Source of the DNA: Cardiobacterium sp. Marseille-Q4385
GTDB lineage: Bacteria; Pseudomonadota; Gammaproteobacteria; Cardiobacteriales; Cardiobacteriaceae
Assembly: GCF_916618745.1 (NCBI RefSeq)
Contig: NZ_OU745373.1
Location: 2,122,501 to 2,186,500, forward strand
Direction of reading: 5' to 3'
DNA length: 64,000 bases
The position numbers and the translations under genes are program-made. The notes under the pieces are model-generated. The model was given only the letters and a program-made list of their open reading frames with translations. It did not search any database and was not told the DNA's origin. How positions within the stretch are numbered: the stretch's first letter is position 1; each line of letters opens with the position of its first letter. This document shows positions 1 to 8,083 of the stretch, piece by piece.

Positions 1-1
1 G

Positions 2-406
2 AGCTTCTGGGAAGGCGTGGACGTGCGCGGTGACCGCCTCGTCTGCGTCGTCATCGACAAACTGCCCTTTACCGCGCCGAACGACCCCGTCGCCCGCGCC
101 CGCCACCGCCTGCTCACTGACAAAGGCCTGTCGCCCTTCATCCACGACACCCTGCCGCAGGCCATCATCACCCTCAAACAGGGCGTCGGCCGCCTTATCC
201 GCGACCGGGGTGACTACGGCGTCCTCGTCCTCGCCGACCCGCGCCTGACCCGCAAAAACTACGGCACCACCTTCCTCAACAGCCTGCCGCCCATGACCAA
301 AACGCGTAAAATAGAAGTCATTGACCGCTTCTTCGCTTACCACGAAAACAACAACGGAAAACCGCATGAACCTGCCGACCAGACACAGCACCCTGCTCGC
401 CCTTGA
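2..406 (+). CDS. yoaA: YoaA/DinG-family ATP-dependent DNA helicase, C-terminal part (5' end outside window)
   Basis: This is the last 134 residues of an XPD/DinG-type superfamily 2 helicase; the reading frame is open from base 2. The tail carries the family motifs SFWEGVDV, DKLPF and motif VI QGVGRLIR, which binds ATP in the second RecA-like domain. YoaA works in DNA damage tolerance with a polymerase III clamp-loader subunit (family knowledge). The gene overlaps tsaB by 41 bases, and yoaA also lies next to tsaB in enterobacteria, which favours YoaA over DinG. The N-terminal half and its iron-sulfur cysteines are off the left edge, so the choice between paralogues is partly inference. Confidence 0.85.
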   Translation, partial: SFWEGVDVRGDRLVCVVIDKLPFTAPNDPVARARHRLLTDKGLSPFIHDTLPQAIITLKQGVGRLIRDRGDYGVLVLADPRLTRKNYGTTFLNSLPPMTKTRKIEVIDRFFAYHENNNGKPHEPADQTQHPARP

Positions 407-1028
407 TACCTCCGGCCCCGCCTGCTCCGTCGCCGTGCAACACGGTGGCGCGGCCAGCCAGGCCTACGAAATTGAAGCCCAGCAACACACGCGCGAGCTG
501 CTGCCGCTTATCGACAAACTCCTGCAAAAAAACGGCCTGGAAAAAACCGCCATCCAGGGCATCATCCTGAGCGCCGGGCCCGGCGCCTTCACCGGCCTGC
601 GCATCGGCGCGGCAGTCGCTACCGGCCTCGCTACCGCCTGGGGCGTGCCACTCCTGCCCATCTCCTCGCTTGCCCTGCTCGCCGCCACCATCCGTCGCCA
701 CAGCGGTGCGGAAAAAATCCTCGCGGTGATGGACGCGCGCATGGGCGAAGTCTATGCCGGCCTGTACGAAAACGGCGTCTGCACCGGTGCTGACCGTGTC
801 TGCCCGCCGCAAGACATCCCCGCCGACTGGTTCGACGGCGCCCTCGTCGCCGGCGCGGGCACCGTCTATGCCGAACACTTCCCGGCTGACGCCAACGTCG
901 CCGAAGACGACTACCTCCCCGAAGCCATCGACGCCTTCAGCCTTATTGACAGCGCCGACTGGCAGCCGCCGCAACAAGGCGTCGAACTCCACTACCTGCG
1001 TAACGAAGTCGTCCAGCCCCAGCCATGA
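366..1028 (+). CDS. tsaB: tRNA threonylcarbamoyladenosine biosynthesis protein TsaB
   Basis: A 220-residue ASKHA-fold protein, TsaB (YeaZ). It partners TsaD and TsaE in transferring threonylcarbamoyl to A37 of ANN-decoding tRNAs in the cytoplasm. The N-terminal LALDTSGPACSVAV strand and the GPGAFTGLRIG segment near residue 75 are typical. TsaB lacks the metal-binding histidines of TsaD, and none are seen here. The ATG at 366 gives the usual family length; the frame stays open to 321 but that part adds nothing family-like. The gene overlaps the upstream helicase by 41 bases and the next gene by ATGA, so one transcript is likely. The partner tsaC lies far away at 31.3 kb. Confidence 0.93.
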   Translation: MNLPTRHSTLLALDTSGPACSVAVQHGGAASQAYEIEAQQHTRELLPLIDKLLQKNGLEKTAIQGIILSAGPGAFTGLRIGAAVATGLATAWGVPLLPISSLALLAATIRRHSGAEKILAVMDARMGEVYAGLYENGVCTGADRVCPPQDIPADWFDGALVAGAGTVYAEHFPADANVAEDDYLPEAIDAFSLIDSADWQPPQQGVELHYLRNEVVQPQP

Positions 1029-1453
1029 CCACACCCTTTACCGCCGACCACACCAGCCGCCTCACCGTCCGCATTGGCGACATCAACTACGGCGGCCACC
1101 TCGGCCACGACCGCCTCATCACCCTGCTGCACCAGGCGCGCATCGAGCTGCTGCACGCCCTCGGCGCGACGGAAACCGACTGCTTCGGCGCGGGGCTCAT
1201 CATGCGCCACCTGACCTGCGACTATCGCGGCGAAGCCTTTCTGAACGACACCCTCGACATCGCCATGCGCGTGGACAACCTGCGCAACGCCGCCTACACC
1301 CTGCAATACAGCGTAACCTGCCAAGGCCGCCCCATTGCGACCGCTGCCGTCGAAATGGTCGCTTACGACTACCAGCGCCACAAAATCATCGCCCTGCCGC
1401 CCGCCTTTGCGGACGCGCTGCACTGCCGCCGCGAGAACCACCATGACCAATAA
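1025..1453 (+). CDS. hotdog-fold acyl-CoA thioesterase
   Basis: A 142-residue single-domain hotdog protein of the 4-hydroxybenzoyl-CoA thioesterase type. The N-terminal VRIGDINYGGHLGHDRL segment matches the family pattern of an acidic residue followed by a GH-containing helix, where the catalytic carboxylate and oxyanion helix lie. It probably hydrolyses an acyl-CoA; the substrate cannot be read from sequence. It starts in an ATGA overlap with tsaB and its end overlaps the next gene by 11 bases, so translation is probably coupled. It resembles YbgC-like proteins, but the Tol-Pal genes that accompany ybgC are not here, so no symbol is given. Confidence 0.8.
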   Translation: MTTPFTADHTSRLTVRIGDINYGGHLGHDRLITLLHQARIELLHALGATETDCFGAGLIMRHLTCDYRGEAFLNDTLDIAMRVDNLRNAAYTLQYSVTCQGRPIATAAVEMVAYDYQRHKIIALPPAFADALHCRRENHHDQ

Positions 1454-2939
1454 CAACAGCGTTTCCCTCATCCGCAAAGCCATCATCCTGCTGACCGTCC
1501 TCATCGTCCTGGTCGTCTTCCTCATCATCTTCCAGTTCACCGACATCGCCTTCCGCGTGTGGGACCGCATCCAGCACACCCCGCCCGCCTTCATCGCCAT
1601 TTACCTCACCATCGTTGCCCTCATCGCCGCCATCGGCCTCGGCCTCATCTGGAAAATCTGGACCGTTGGTCGCAAGCGGCGCGGGCAGGGCAGCACAACC
1701 GCCGCCGAAAAAAAACGCCACACCCTCGAAGAACTGCAAGCGCGTGCCGCCGCCGCCCGCGCCCAGGGGGTGGACGTCTCCGCCATCGAAGCCGAGCTCG
1801 CCGCCATCGAAGCCGAGCCGCAAGAACTCGAACTCGCCTTCTTCGGCAAAATCAGCACCGGCAAAAGCTCGCTCATCCAGACCCTGCTGCCGAACGCCAG
1901 CGTCGATACCTCCATCATCGGCGGCTCCACCACCGCTATCGAGCGCTACCACTACGAAAACAACCGGGGCCTCAGCCTGACCCTGCTCGACATGCCCGGC
2001 ACCCACCAGGCGGGGGCGGACGGCACCCTGGACCGCGAAGTCATGAACGCCGCGCGCCGCGTGCACATCGTCGCTTACGTCATCGACCAGGACCTCACCG
2101 AGAGCGACATCATCTCCATCCTGCGCCTGCATGCCTTCGACAAACCCATGCTTGTCGTCCTCAACAAAACCAACCTCTACACCGCAGACGAACTCGCCGA
2201 ACTCAAAACCCGCATCAAAAGCCGCCTGCCCGACGGCGTCAACTACATCGCCTGCGCCAGTGCCTACCGCCAGAAAATCCAGCGCATCGCCGCCGACGGC
2301 AGCGCGACCTGGGAAGAAGAATACCGGGGTGGCGACATCGCGCCGCTCCTGCAAGCCATCGCACAAATGACCACCGCGCGTGGCACCCTCACCGCGCGCA
2401 ACCGCGAAGCCCTCTTGAGCCTCGCCCACGAAAATCTCAACCACCGCCTCAGCCACTACCGCCGCGAACGCGGCGAAGCCCTCGTCAAAAACTACGCGCG
2501 CAAAGCCATGCTCGGCGGTGTCGCCGCCGTCGGCCCCGGAACCGACATCCTCATCCAGGGCTACCTCGGCATGGACATGTTGAAACACCTCACCCGCCTC
2601 TACGACATCCCCGCGCGCGACATCGACCTGCAAACCCTCGTCGAAGCTGCGAGCAGCAAAGTCAAAACCCAACTCACCATCATCCTCGCGCTCGCCGGCA
2701 ACGTCTGCAAAGCCTTCCCCGGCATCGGCACCGTCATCGGCGGTGCCTCCCACGCCGTCGCCTACGGCCTCATCTTCGAAAGCCTTGGCCGCGCCACCCT
2801 GCAAGCACTCGAAAGCGGCAGCGACAACATCAACACCCAGCACATCATCCAAAACTTCGAGGAACAACTGCACAATGAACTGGAAACGCGGGCGCAAAAC
2901 CTCGTCCGACTCGCCATCGGCCGCGACAAACAAAGCTGA
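1443..2939 (+). CDS. membrane-anchored GTPase with C-terminal DUF697-like domain
   Basis: A 498-residue protein. Two hydrophobic segments (about residues 11-30 and 48-70) are followed by a charged, coiled-coil-like stretch and a P-loop GTPase domain with G1 GKISTGKS (135-142), G3 DMPG (183-186) and G4 NKTN (241-244). The last 130 residues are a glycine- and alanine-rich, partly hydrophobic region like DUF697. The ATG at 1443 was chosen because it begins just before the first membrane segment; the longer frame from 1335 runs through the thioesterase gene. It is followed by a second GTPase of similar design, overlapping by 65 bases. No specific function is known to me; a role at the inner membrane is inferred. 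Confidence 0.8.
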   Translation: MTNNNSVSLIRKAIILLTVLIVLVVFLIIFQFTDIAFRVWDRIQHTPPAFIAIYLTIVALIAAIGLGLIWKIWTVGRKRRGQGSTTAAEKKRHTLEELQARAAAARAQGVDVSAIEAELAAIEAEPQELELAFFGKISTGKSSLIQTLLPNASVDTSIIGGSTTAIERYHYENNRGLSLTLLDMPGTHQAGADGTLDREVMNAARRVHIVAYVIDQDLTESDIISILRLHAFDKPMLVVLNKTNLYTADELAELKTRIKSRLPDGVNYIACASAYRQKIQRIAADGSATWEEEYRGGDIAPLLQAIAQMTTARGTLTARNREALLSLAHENLNHRLSHYRRERGEALVKNYARKAMLGGVAAVGPGTDILIQGYLGMDMLKHLTRLYDIPARDIDLQTLVEAASSKVKTQLTIILALAGNVCKAFPGIGTVIGGASHAVAYGLIFESLGRATLQALESGSDNINTQHIIQNFEEQLHNELETRAQNLVRLAIGRDKQS

Positions 2940-4218
2940 TCAGCACCTCGAAAAAGCCCGCGACAGCCTCACCGCCCTGCTTGAAGACAACCGCCTGCCG
3001 GAAGACGCCCGCGCCCGCTTGGGAGAAGACTACCGCCAACTGCAACGTCTGCTCGACAAACTCGAAAAAGGCCACGTCCACGTTGCCGCCTATGGCCGCG
3101 TCAGCGTTGGCAAATCCGCCCTCTTAAACGCGCTGGCCGGGCGCGACGTCTTCGCCACCAGCGTCCTGCACGGCAAAACCCGCCACAGCGAACAAACCCT
3201 CTGGCAAGAATACGACAGCGGCGGCGTGTACCTCATCGACACCCCCGGCATTGACGAAATCAACGGCCAGGAACGCGCCAAACTCGCCGCTCACGTCGCC
3301 CGCCAGGCTGACGCCGTCCTCTTCGTCGTCGATGGCGACATGACCCGTGCCGAATACGAAGCCCTGCTGCAACTGCACGAAAAAACCCAGCCGCTCATCC
3401 TCGTCCACAACAAAGCTGACCGCCTGAGCGACGCCGATCGCACCACCCTGCACAAACACCTCATCCGCCGCACCGCCGGCATCATCCCGGCCGAGCGCAT
3501 CGTCTCCGCCAGCGCCCGCCCCGAAGCCTACCGGCAAATCCGCATGGACGCCGACGGACGCGAAGTTGAGACCACCGTCCGCCCCGAACCCGACATCGCC
3601 GCATTAAAAAGCGTCCTCTGGCAACTCCTCGAAGCCGACGGCAAAAGCTACGCCGCGCTGAACGCCAGCGTCTTCGCCGGAAAACTCTCCGAACGCGTCG
3701 GCCGCGAAATCGTCGCCGCGCGCAAACACCTCGCCGACCACATCATCCGCCAATACGCGCTCATCAAAGCCGTCGGCGTCGCGGTAAACCCCATCCCCGC
3801 CGTGGACCTGCTCGCCCTCGCGGCGGACGCCAGCATGGTCGTGCACCTCTCGCGCACCTACGGCATCGACATCACCCGCCACCAGGCGGGCGAACTCGTG
3901 CGCACCATCGCCGTACAAACCGGCGTGCTGATGGGCGCGGTGTACGGTGTGCAGGCACTCTCCTCCCTGCTCAAAGGCCTCACCGCCGGCTTCTCCACCA
4001 TCCTCACCGCCGGCGCACAAGGCGCGGTGGCCTACTACGGCAGCTACGTCATCGGCAAAGCAGCCGAACACTACTTCGCACAAGGGGCGAGCTGGGGCGA
4101 AGCGGGCGCCAAACCCGTCATCGAAGAAATCATGCGCGACCTCGACAAAGACCGCCTGATGCAAGAAGCCAAGCAGAGCATCGCCCAATACCTGGGCAAA
4201 AAAACAGAAGAAGAGTAG
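2875..4218 (+). CDS. second GTPase with DUF697-like C-terminal region
   Basis: A 447-residue P-loop GTPase with G1 GRVSVGKS (74-81), G3 DTPG (122-125) and G4 NKAD (179-182), then a helical part and a hydrophobic region (roughly 320-410) like DUF697 that could touch or cross the membrane. It lacks the two N-terminal membrane segments of its upstream neighbour. The ATG at 2875 lies 65 bases inside the previous gene; a longer frame from 2743 is only an overlap with it. The two proteins share domain order, suggesting a duplicated pair that may form a hetero-oligomer. Annotated only as GTP-binding protein; the cellular role is unknown. Confidence 0.8.
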   Translation: MNWKRGRKTSSDSPSAATNKADQHLEKARDSLTALLEDNRLPEDARARLGEDYRQLQRLLDKLEKGHVHVAAYGRVSVGKSALLNALAGRDVFATSVLHGKTRHSEQTLWQEYDSGGVYLIDTPGIDEINGQERAKLAAHVARQADAVLFVVDGDMTRAEYEALLQLHEKTQPLILVHNKADRLSDADRTTLHKHLIRRTAGIIPAERIVSASARPEAYRQIRMDADGREVETTVRPEPDIAALKSVLWQLLEADGKSYAALNASVFAGKLSERVGREIVAARKHLADHIIRQYALIKAVGVAVNPIPAVDLLALAADASMVVHLSRTYGIDITRHQAGELVRTIAVQTGVLMGAVYGVQALSSLLKGLTAGFSTILTAGAQGAVAYYGSYVIGKAAEHYFAQGASWGEAGAKPVIEEIMRDLDKDRLMQEAKQSIAQYLGKKTEEE

Positions 4219-4277
4219 GGCAGGGTAGGGAAGCCAGGTTTTACCCCGCTTGGCGCTAAAACGCGTGCAAGCGATCC

Positions 4278-4321
4278 CTTCCCCCGCTTGCGGGGGAAGG
4301 TGGCCGAAGGCCGGAAGGGGG
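4278..4321. repeat. GC-rich palindromic intergenic repeat (REP-like)
   Basis: Two adjacent hairpins: CTTCCCCC..GGGGGAAG around CGCTTGC, then GGCCGAAGGCC followed by GGAAGGGGG. Shorter relatives of the first hairpin (CCCGCTTGCGGGG) occur near 7085 and 56876, all between genes. It may act as a transcript end or protein-binding palindrome, which is inference. A single copy of the 25-base repeat core (CCCGCTTGGCG) lies just upstream near 4244. Confidence 0.5.
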
Positions 4322-4398
4322 GCAAAATAACGGCATTTTTCCCGCTTGGTAGTACCCCAAACCCGAAAAGCGCATGCAAAACCCTCGCCTGCCTGTGA

Positions 4399-4640
4399 CT
4401 GTCCGGACACACGACGGGTAACACTTACCCCGCCCTAACCGACGGAGGCTCCCATGCCCTGGAAAACCCAAAGCGCAAAAGAACAACGCATAGAACTCGT
4501 TACCCTCGCCCGCAAGCCAGGTGCCAATATCAGCGAACTCGCGCGCCGCTTTGGCGTCAGCCGCAAGACCGTCTACAAATGGCTCAAGCGTGATGACATG
4601 GACGATCGTTCCCGCCGCCCAAAGAACAACACCAAACGCG
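4399..4640 (+). mobile_element. IS481-family remnant (left end and transposase N-terminus)
   Basis: The possible left terminus TGTCCGGACAC near 4399 is followed, behind a good ribosome site, by an ORF whose first 56 residues (MPWKTQSAKEQ to DDRSRRP) match the helix-turn-helix start of IS481-type transposases. The DDE catalytic core is absent: sequence changes near 4640 to that leading into the DinB gene. Only the 5' part of the element remains, so it cannot move by itself. The boundaries are approximate. Confidence 0.6.
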
Positions 4641-5230
4641 TCCCGCCGCAGCAAGGCGCGATACAATCCCGCCCGCAATCCCCTATCCGGGACAATCCCA
4701 TGATCCCTCCCTACCTCGACATGCTGCTTGATGCCGTCCGCCGCCCGCAGGAACGCCTGCTGCGCACCATGGACGGCCTCAGCCTCGCCCAACTCAACGC
4801 CCTGCCCGTGGCAGCGAGCGCGCCGACCATCAAAAGCATCGGCTGGCTCGTCTGGCATACCGCGCGCGAACAAGACCTGCAAATTGCCGCTTTGGCGGGC
4901 ATGGAAGCACTGTGGACGCGCGACGGCTGGAACCGCCGCTTCGCCTTTGACCTGCCTGATGATACCGAAGACTGGCGGCACAGCCCGGCGGAAGCGGCGC
5001 AAGTCATCATCCGCGATGCCGCGCTGCTGCGTGACTACCTCGCTGCCGCCACCCAGGCGGTCATTGACTACCTGCAACAACTGCCGCCGGACGCCTTGCC
5101 CGACATCATCGACCGGCACTGGAACCCGCCTGTCAGCCGCGCCGTGCGCCTCATTTCCATCATCGACGATGCCGCCATGCATTCCGGACAGGCGGTGTAT
5201 GTGCGCCGCCTGCTGGGACTCACGGATTAA
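4454..5230 (+). CDS. DinB-fold protein, in frame with an IS481 transposase HTH
   Basis: The open frame has 258 codons. Residues 1-56 are an IS481 transposase helix-turn-helix, 57-82 a linker, and 83-258 a DinB/DUF664-type four-helix protein. The last has the family's histidines in WHTAREQD and in DDAAMHSGQ, which in relatives bind a metal and are linked to thiol-dependent chemistry. The native start is probably ATG 4700 (176 residues), but its ribosome site is poor, whereas ATG 4454 has GGAGG at a good distance. The gene may therefore be translated as a fusion. It is followed after 3 bases by the exonuclease gene. The substrate is unknown. Confidence 0.7.
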   Translation: MPWKTQSAKEQRIELVTLARKPGANISELARRFGVSRKTVYKWLKRDDMDDRSRRPKNNTKRVPPQQGAIQSRPQSPIRDNPMIPPYLDMLLDAVRRPQERLLRTMDGLSLAQLNALPVAASAPTIKSIGWLVWHTAREQDLQIAALAGMEALWTRDGWNRRFAFDLPDDTEDWRHSPAEAAQVIIRDAALLRDYLAAATQAVIDYLQQLPPDALPDIIDRHWNPPVSRAVRLISIIDDAAMHSGQAVYVRRLLGLTD

Positions 5231-5233
5231 CCC

Positions 5234-5740
5234 ATGCAAAACTTCGTCGCCCTTGATTTCGAAACCGCCAACCGCAACCCCAGCAGCGTGTGCAGTATCG
5301 GCCTGGTGTTCGTCGCGAACGGCCAGCTCGCGGACAGCTACTACCGCCTGATCAAACCCATCCCCGACTACTACAGCGCCTTCAACACCGGCATCCACGG
5401 CATCACCGCCGCCGATACCCGCCGCGCGTCGCGCTTCCCCGACATCTGGCAGGAAGTGCTGCCGAAAATCGCCGGCCTGCCGCTGGTCGCGCACAACAGC
5501 CCGTTTGACGCCGGCTGTCTGCGCGCAGTGCTCGCGGCTTACGACCTGCCGCCACAAGAAAACCGCTTCTACTGCACCTGCCGCCAGGCGCGCAAAACCT
5601 TCCCCGAACTGCCCAACCACCAACTCGCTACCGTTGCCCGCTACCTCGGCATCCCGCTTGACCGCCACCACCATGCCCTCGCCGATGCCGAAGCTTGCGC
5701 CCGCATCGCCCTGCGCGTCTTCGCCGACCACCCCCGCTAA
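5234..5740 (+). CDS. 3'-5' exonuclease, DEDDh family
   Basis: A 168-residue stand-alone exonuclease domain of the DnaQ superfamily. The ExoI motif is ALDFETAN near residue 5 (Asp and Glu bind metal), the middle motif is VAHNSPFD with its Asp, and the ExoIII motif is HHALADAEACA with the His and Asp of the DEDDh class. Such short proteins degrade single-stranded DNA or RNA ends. The length matches small YprB/DnaQ-like nucleases, not the polymerase III epsilon subunit, which is longer. It begins 3 bases after the DinB-fold gene and ends 4 bases before rarA, so all three are likely cotranscribed and may serve DNA maintenance. Confidence 0.8.
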   Translation: MQNFVALDFETANRNPSSVCSIGLVFVANGQLADSYYRLIKPIPDYYSAFNTGIHGITAADTRRASRFPDIWQEVLPKIAGLPLVAHNSPFDAGCLRAVLAAYDLPPQENRFYCTCRQARKTFPELPNHQLATVARYLGIPLDRHHHALADAEACARIALRVFADHPR

Positions 5741-5744
5741 AACC

Positions 5745-7064
5745 ATGGAACAAACCACCCTTTTCACCGCTGCCGACGAAAAAAACCAGCCGCTGGCCGC
5801 CCGTCTGCGCCCGCGCAGCCTCGACGACTTTGTCGGGCAGCGGCAACTGCTGGGCGAAGGCAAAATCCTGCAACACATGATCACGCACGACGAACTGAGC
5901 TCCATGATCTTCTGGGGGCCATCCGGCGTGGGCAAAACCACCCTGGCGCAAATCATCGCCCACCAGACCCGCTCGCGCTTCATCACCTTCAGCGCCGTCG
6001 TGAGCGGCATCAAAGACATCAAAAAAATCATGGAAGACGCCGAAAGCCAGCGGCAGCGCGGCGAAAAAACCATCGTCTTTATCGACGAAATCCACCGCTT
6101 CAACAAAGCCCAGCAGGACGCCTTCCTGCCCTACGTCGAAAAAGGCAGCATCATCCTGATCGGCGCGACCACGGAAAATCCCTCCTTTGAAATCAATAGC
6201 GCACTGCTCTCGCGCTGCCGCGTCTTCGTCCTCGAAGCCCTGACGAATGCCGAAATCATGCAACTGCTCAACAACGCGCTGCACCATCCGCAGGCCTTCC
6301 CGCCCCTGCACATCACCGCCGACGAAGCGGCGCTGGCCGCCATCGCCCATCATGCCAATGGCGACGCCCGTGTCGCGCTGAACACCCTCGAACTGGCCGT
6401 CAAAAACAGCACCGCGCGGGACAACCGCCTCCACCTCAACGCCAACACCCTCGCCGACATCCTCAGCCGCCGCCAAATCCACTACGACAAAAACGGCGAA
6501 GAACACTACAACATCATCTCGACCCTGCACAAAGCCATGCGCAACAGCGACCCCGATGCGGCAATCTACTGGCTGTCGCGGATGCTCGAAGGCGGCGAAG
6601 ATCCGGTGTACATCGCCCGCCGCCTCATCCGCTTCGCCGGAGAAGACATCGGCTTGGCGGATACCCACGCGCTGACACTTGCTGTCAGCGTCTTCCAGGC
6701 CTGCCGCTACATCGGCATGCCCGAATGCGACGTGCACCTGACCGAAGCCGTGGTGTACCTCGCTCTCGCGCCAAAATCCAACGCCATCTACCGGGCGCGC
6801 TGCAAAGTGGCGGAAGACATCAAAAAGACCCGCAACGACCCCGTACCGCTGCACCTGCGCAACGCCGCTACCCGGCTGATGAAAGACCTCGGCTACGGCA
6901 AGGGCTACCAGCTTGCGCACTACCACGCGGACAAACTGACCACCATGCAGACCATGCCGGACAACCTCATCGGCCGGGAATACTACTTCCCGACAGAAGA
7001 AGGCCACGAACAGCGCTTCAAGGCGCGGCTGGAACAAATCAAGCGCTGGAAGGCAGAACATTAG
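5745..7064 (+). CDS. rarA: replication-associated recombination protein A (RarA/MgsA)
   Basis: A 439-residue AAA+ ATPase of the RarA/WRNIP1 family, which acts at stalled replication forks with the clamp and SSB. Visible motifs are Walker A GPSGVGKTT (near 58), Walker B VFIDEIHRF, sensor GATTENPSF, and the arginine-finger region LLSRCRVF. The C-terminal half holds the tetramerisation and MgsA domains (GEDIGLAD, CRYIGMPE, GKGYQLAHYH). The ATG at 5745 gives the usual length; the longer frame from 5505 runs through the exonuclease gene. In enterobacteria rarA follows lolA and precedes serS; that context is not kept here. Confidence 0.95.
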   Translation: MEQTTLFTAADEKNQPLAARLRPRSLDDFVGQRQLLGEGKILQHMITHDELSSMIFWGPSGVGKTTLAQIIAHQTRSRFITFSAVVSGIKDIKKIMEDAESQRQRGEKTIVFIDEIHRFNKAQQDAFLPYVEKGSIILIGATTENPSFEINSALLSRCRVFVLEALTNAEIMQLLNNALHHPQAFPPLHITADEAALAAIAHHANGDARVALNTLELAVKNSTARDNRLHLNANTLADILSRRQIHYDKNGEEHYNIISTLHKAMRNSDPDAAIYWLSRMLEGGEDPVYIARRLIRFAGEDIGLADTHALTLAVSVFQACRYIGMPECDVHLTEAVVYLALAPKSNAIYRARCKVAEDIKKTRNDPVPLHLRNAATRLMKDLGYGKGYQLAHYHADKLTTMQTMPDNLIGREYYFPTEEGHEQRFKARLEQIKRWKAEH

Positions 7065-7181
7065 GACGGGGGCAGCCGTTATCCCGCTTGCGGGGAAGGA
7101 TGCCGCTGCTTAGTCTGCCATCTAGAATTTGCTCAAAACAAAAGTACGCACCGCCCATCCCAACATGAATAACACCTCACC

Positions 7182-8036
7182 ATGACCCGCCTCAGCATCA
7201 TCCTCACCACCGCCCTTGCCCCGCTGATCTGGGGCAGCACCTACCTCGTTACCACTGAATTCCTGCCGCCGCAGCGTCCTTTCACCGCTGCCCTTCTCCG
7301 CGTCCTGCCCGCCGGGATATTGCTGCTGGCCTACACGCGCGAGCGGCCTGAGCGGCATGATTGGGGGAAAATCCTACTACTCGGCGTGCTCAATATCGGC
7401 CTGTTTCAGGCCATGCTGTTCATCGCCGCCTATCGCCTGCCCGGCGGTCTGGCCGCTGTTTTGAGTTCGACGCAAACCCTGATGGTGCTGCTTTTCACCT
7501 GGCTTATCGGCAAAACCCTGCCACCGCGCGCCGCCTGGCTGTGGGCGGCGGCAGGCGTCGCCGGTATTGCCCTGCTGGTGCTGTCGCCGCAGGCGCATTA
7601 CGACGCCTTCGGCATCGTCGCTGCGTTAACGGGCGCAGCGGCAATGGCGCTCGGCGTGTATCTCTCCAAGCACTGGCGCATCGGCCTGAGCGTCCTCGCC
7701 TTTACCGGCTGGCAACTGCTGTTCGGCGGCTTGTGCCTGCTGCCCGTCGCCCTGCTGACGGAAACCGTGCCCGATACCCTGAGCGCGGCCAACATCAGCG
7801 GTTATCTTTATCTCTGCCTGTTCGGCACGGTACTGGCCTATGTCCTTTTCTTTCGCGGGATCAGCAAACTACCGCCGGCTGTCGTTTCCTCGCTGGGGCT
7901 GCTCAGTCCCGTCAGTGCCTTCCTCCTCGGCTGGTGCTTTCTCGGACAAGGCATGGACGGCAAATCGCTGCTCGGCTTCGCGCTGGTCTTGGCCTCCATC
8001 TTCGGTGTGCAGCGGGCGATGGGCAAACACCGATAA
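7182..8036 (+). CDS. EamA-family (DMT superfamily) exporter
   Basis: A 284-residue integral membrane protein with about ten hydrophobic helices and the internal duplication of two EamA domains. The first begins APLIWGSTYLVTTE near residue 12, matching the conserved W-G-s pattern; the second runs from about 145 to the end with SLGLLSPVSAFLLGW. The family exports amino acids, purines or other metabolites across the inner membrane; the substrate cannot be predicted. It stands alone on +, 117 bases after rarA and facing metR on -. A copy of the 25-base repeat overlaps and follows its stop. A second EamA protein (35.7 kb) is only distantly similar. Confidence 0.85.
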   Translation: MTRLSIILTTALAPLIWGSTYLVTTEFLPPQRPFTAALLRVLPAGILLLAYTRERPERHDWGKILLLGVLNIGLFQAMLFIAAYRLPGGLAAVLSSTQTLMVLLFTWLIGKTLPPRAAWLWAAAGVAGIALLVLSPQAHYDAFGIVAALTGAAAMALGVYLSKHWRIGLSVLAFTGWQLLFGGLCLLPVALLTETVPDTLSAANISGYLYLCLFGTVLAYVLFFRGISKLPPAVVSSLGLLSPVSAFLLGWCFLGQGMDGKSLLGFALVLASIFGVQRAMGKHR

Positions 8037-8065
8037 TGCCGCCAAGCGGGATAAAATCTGGGCTC
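8037..8065 (-). repeat. 25-base repeat, single copy (reverse orientation)
   Basis: It reads CCGCCAAGCGGGATAAA on +, the complement of the core TTTATCCCGCTTGGCGG found in the tandem arrays near 25.1 and 26.2 kb. It lies between the convergent EamA and metR genes. The core CCGC-TTG-GCGG is itself an inverted repeat. Confidence 0.6.
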
Positions 8066-8083
8066 TTGGCTGGTCGCCCTGCA

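Noticed and set aside
1386..2933. 515-codon open frame on - across the first GTPase
   Set aside because: Antisense to a gene with G1, G3 and G4 motifs; composition typical of a shadow frame.
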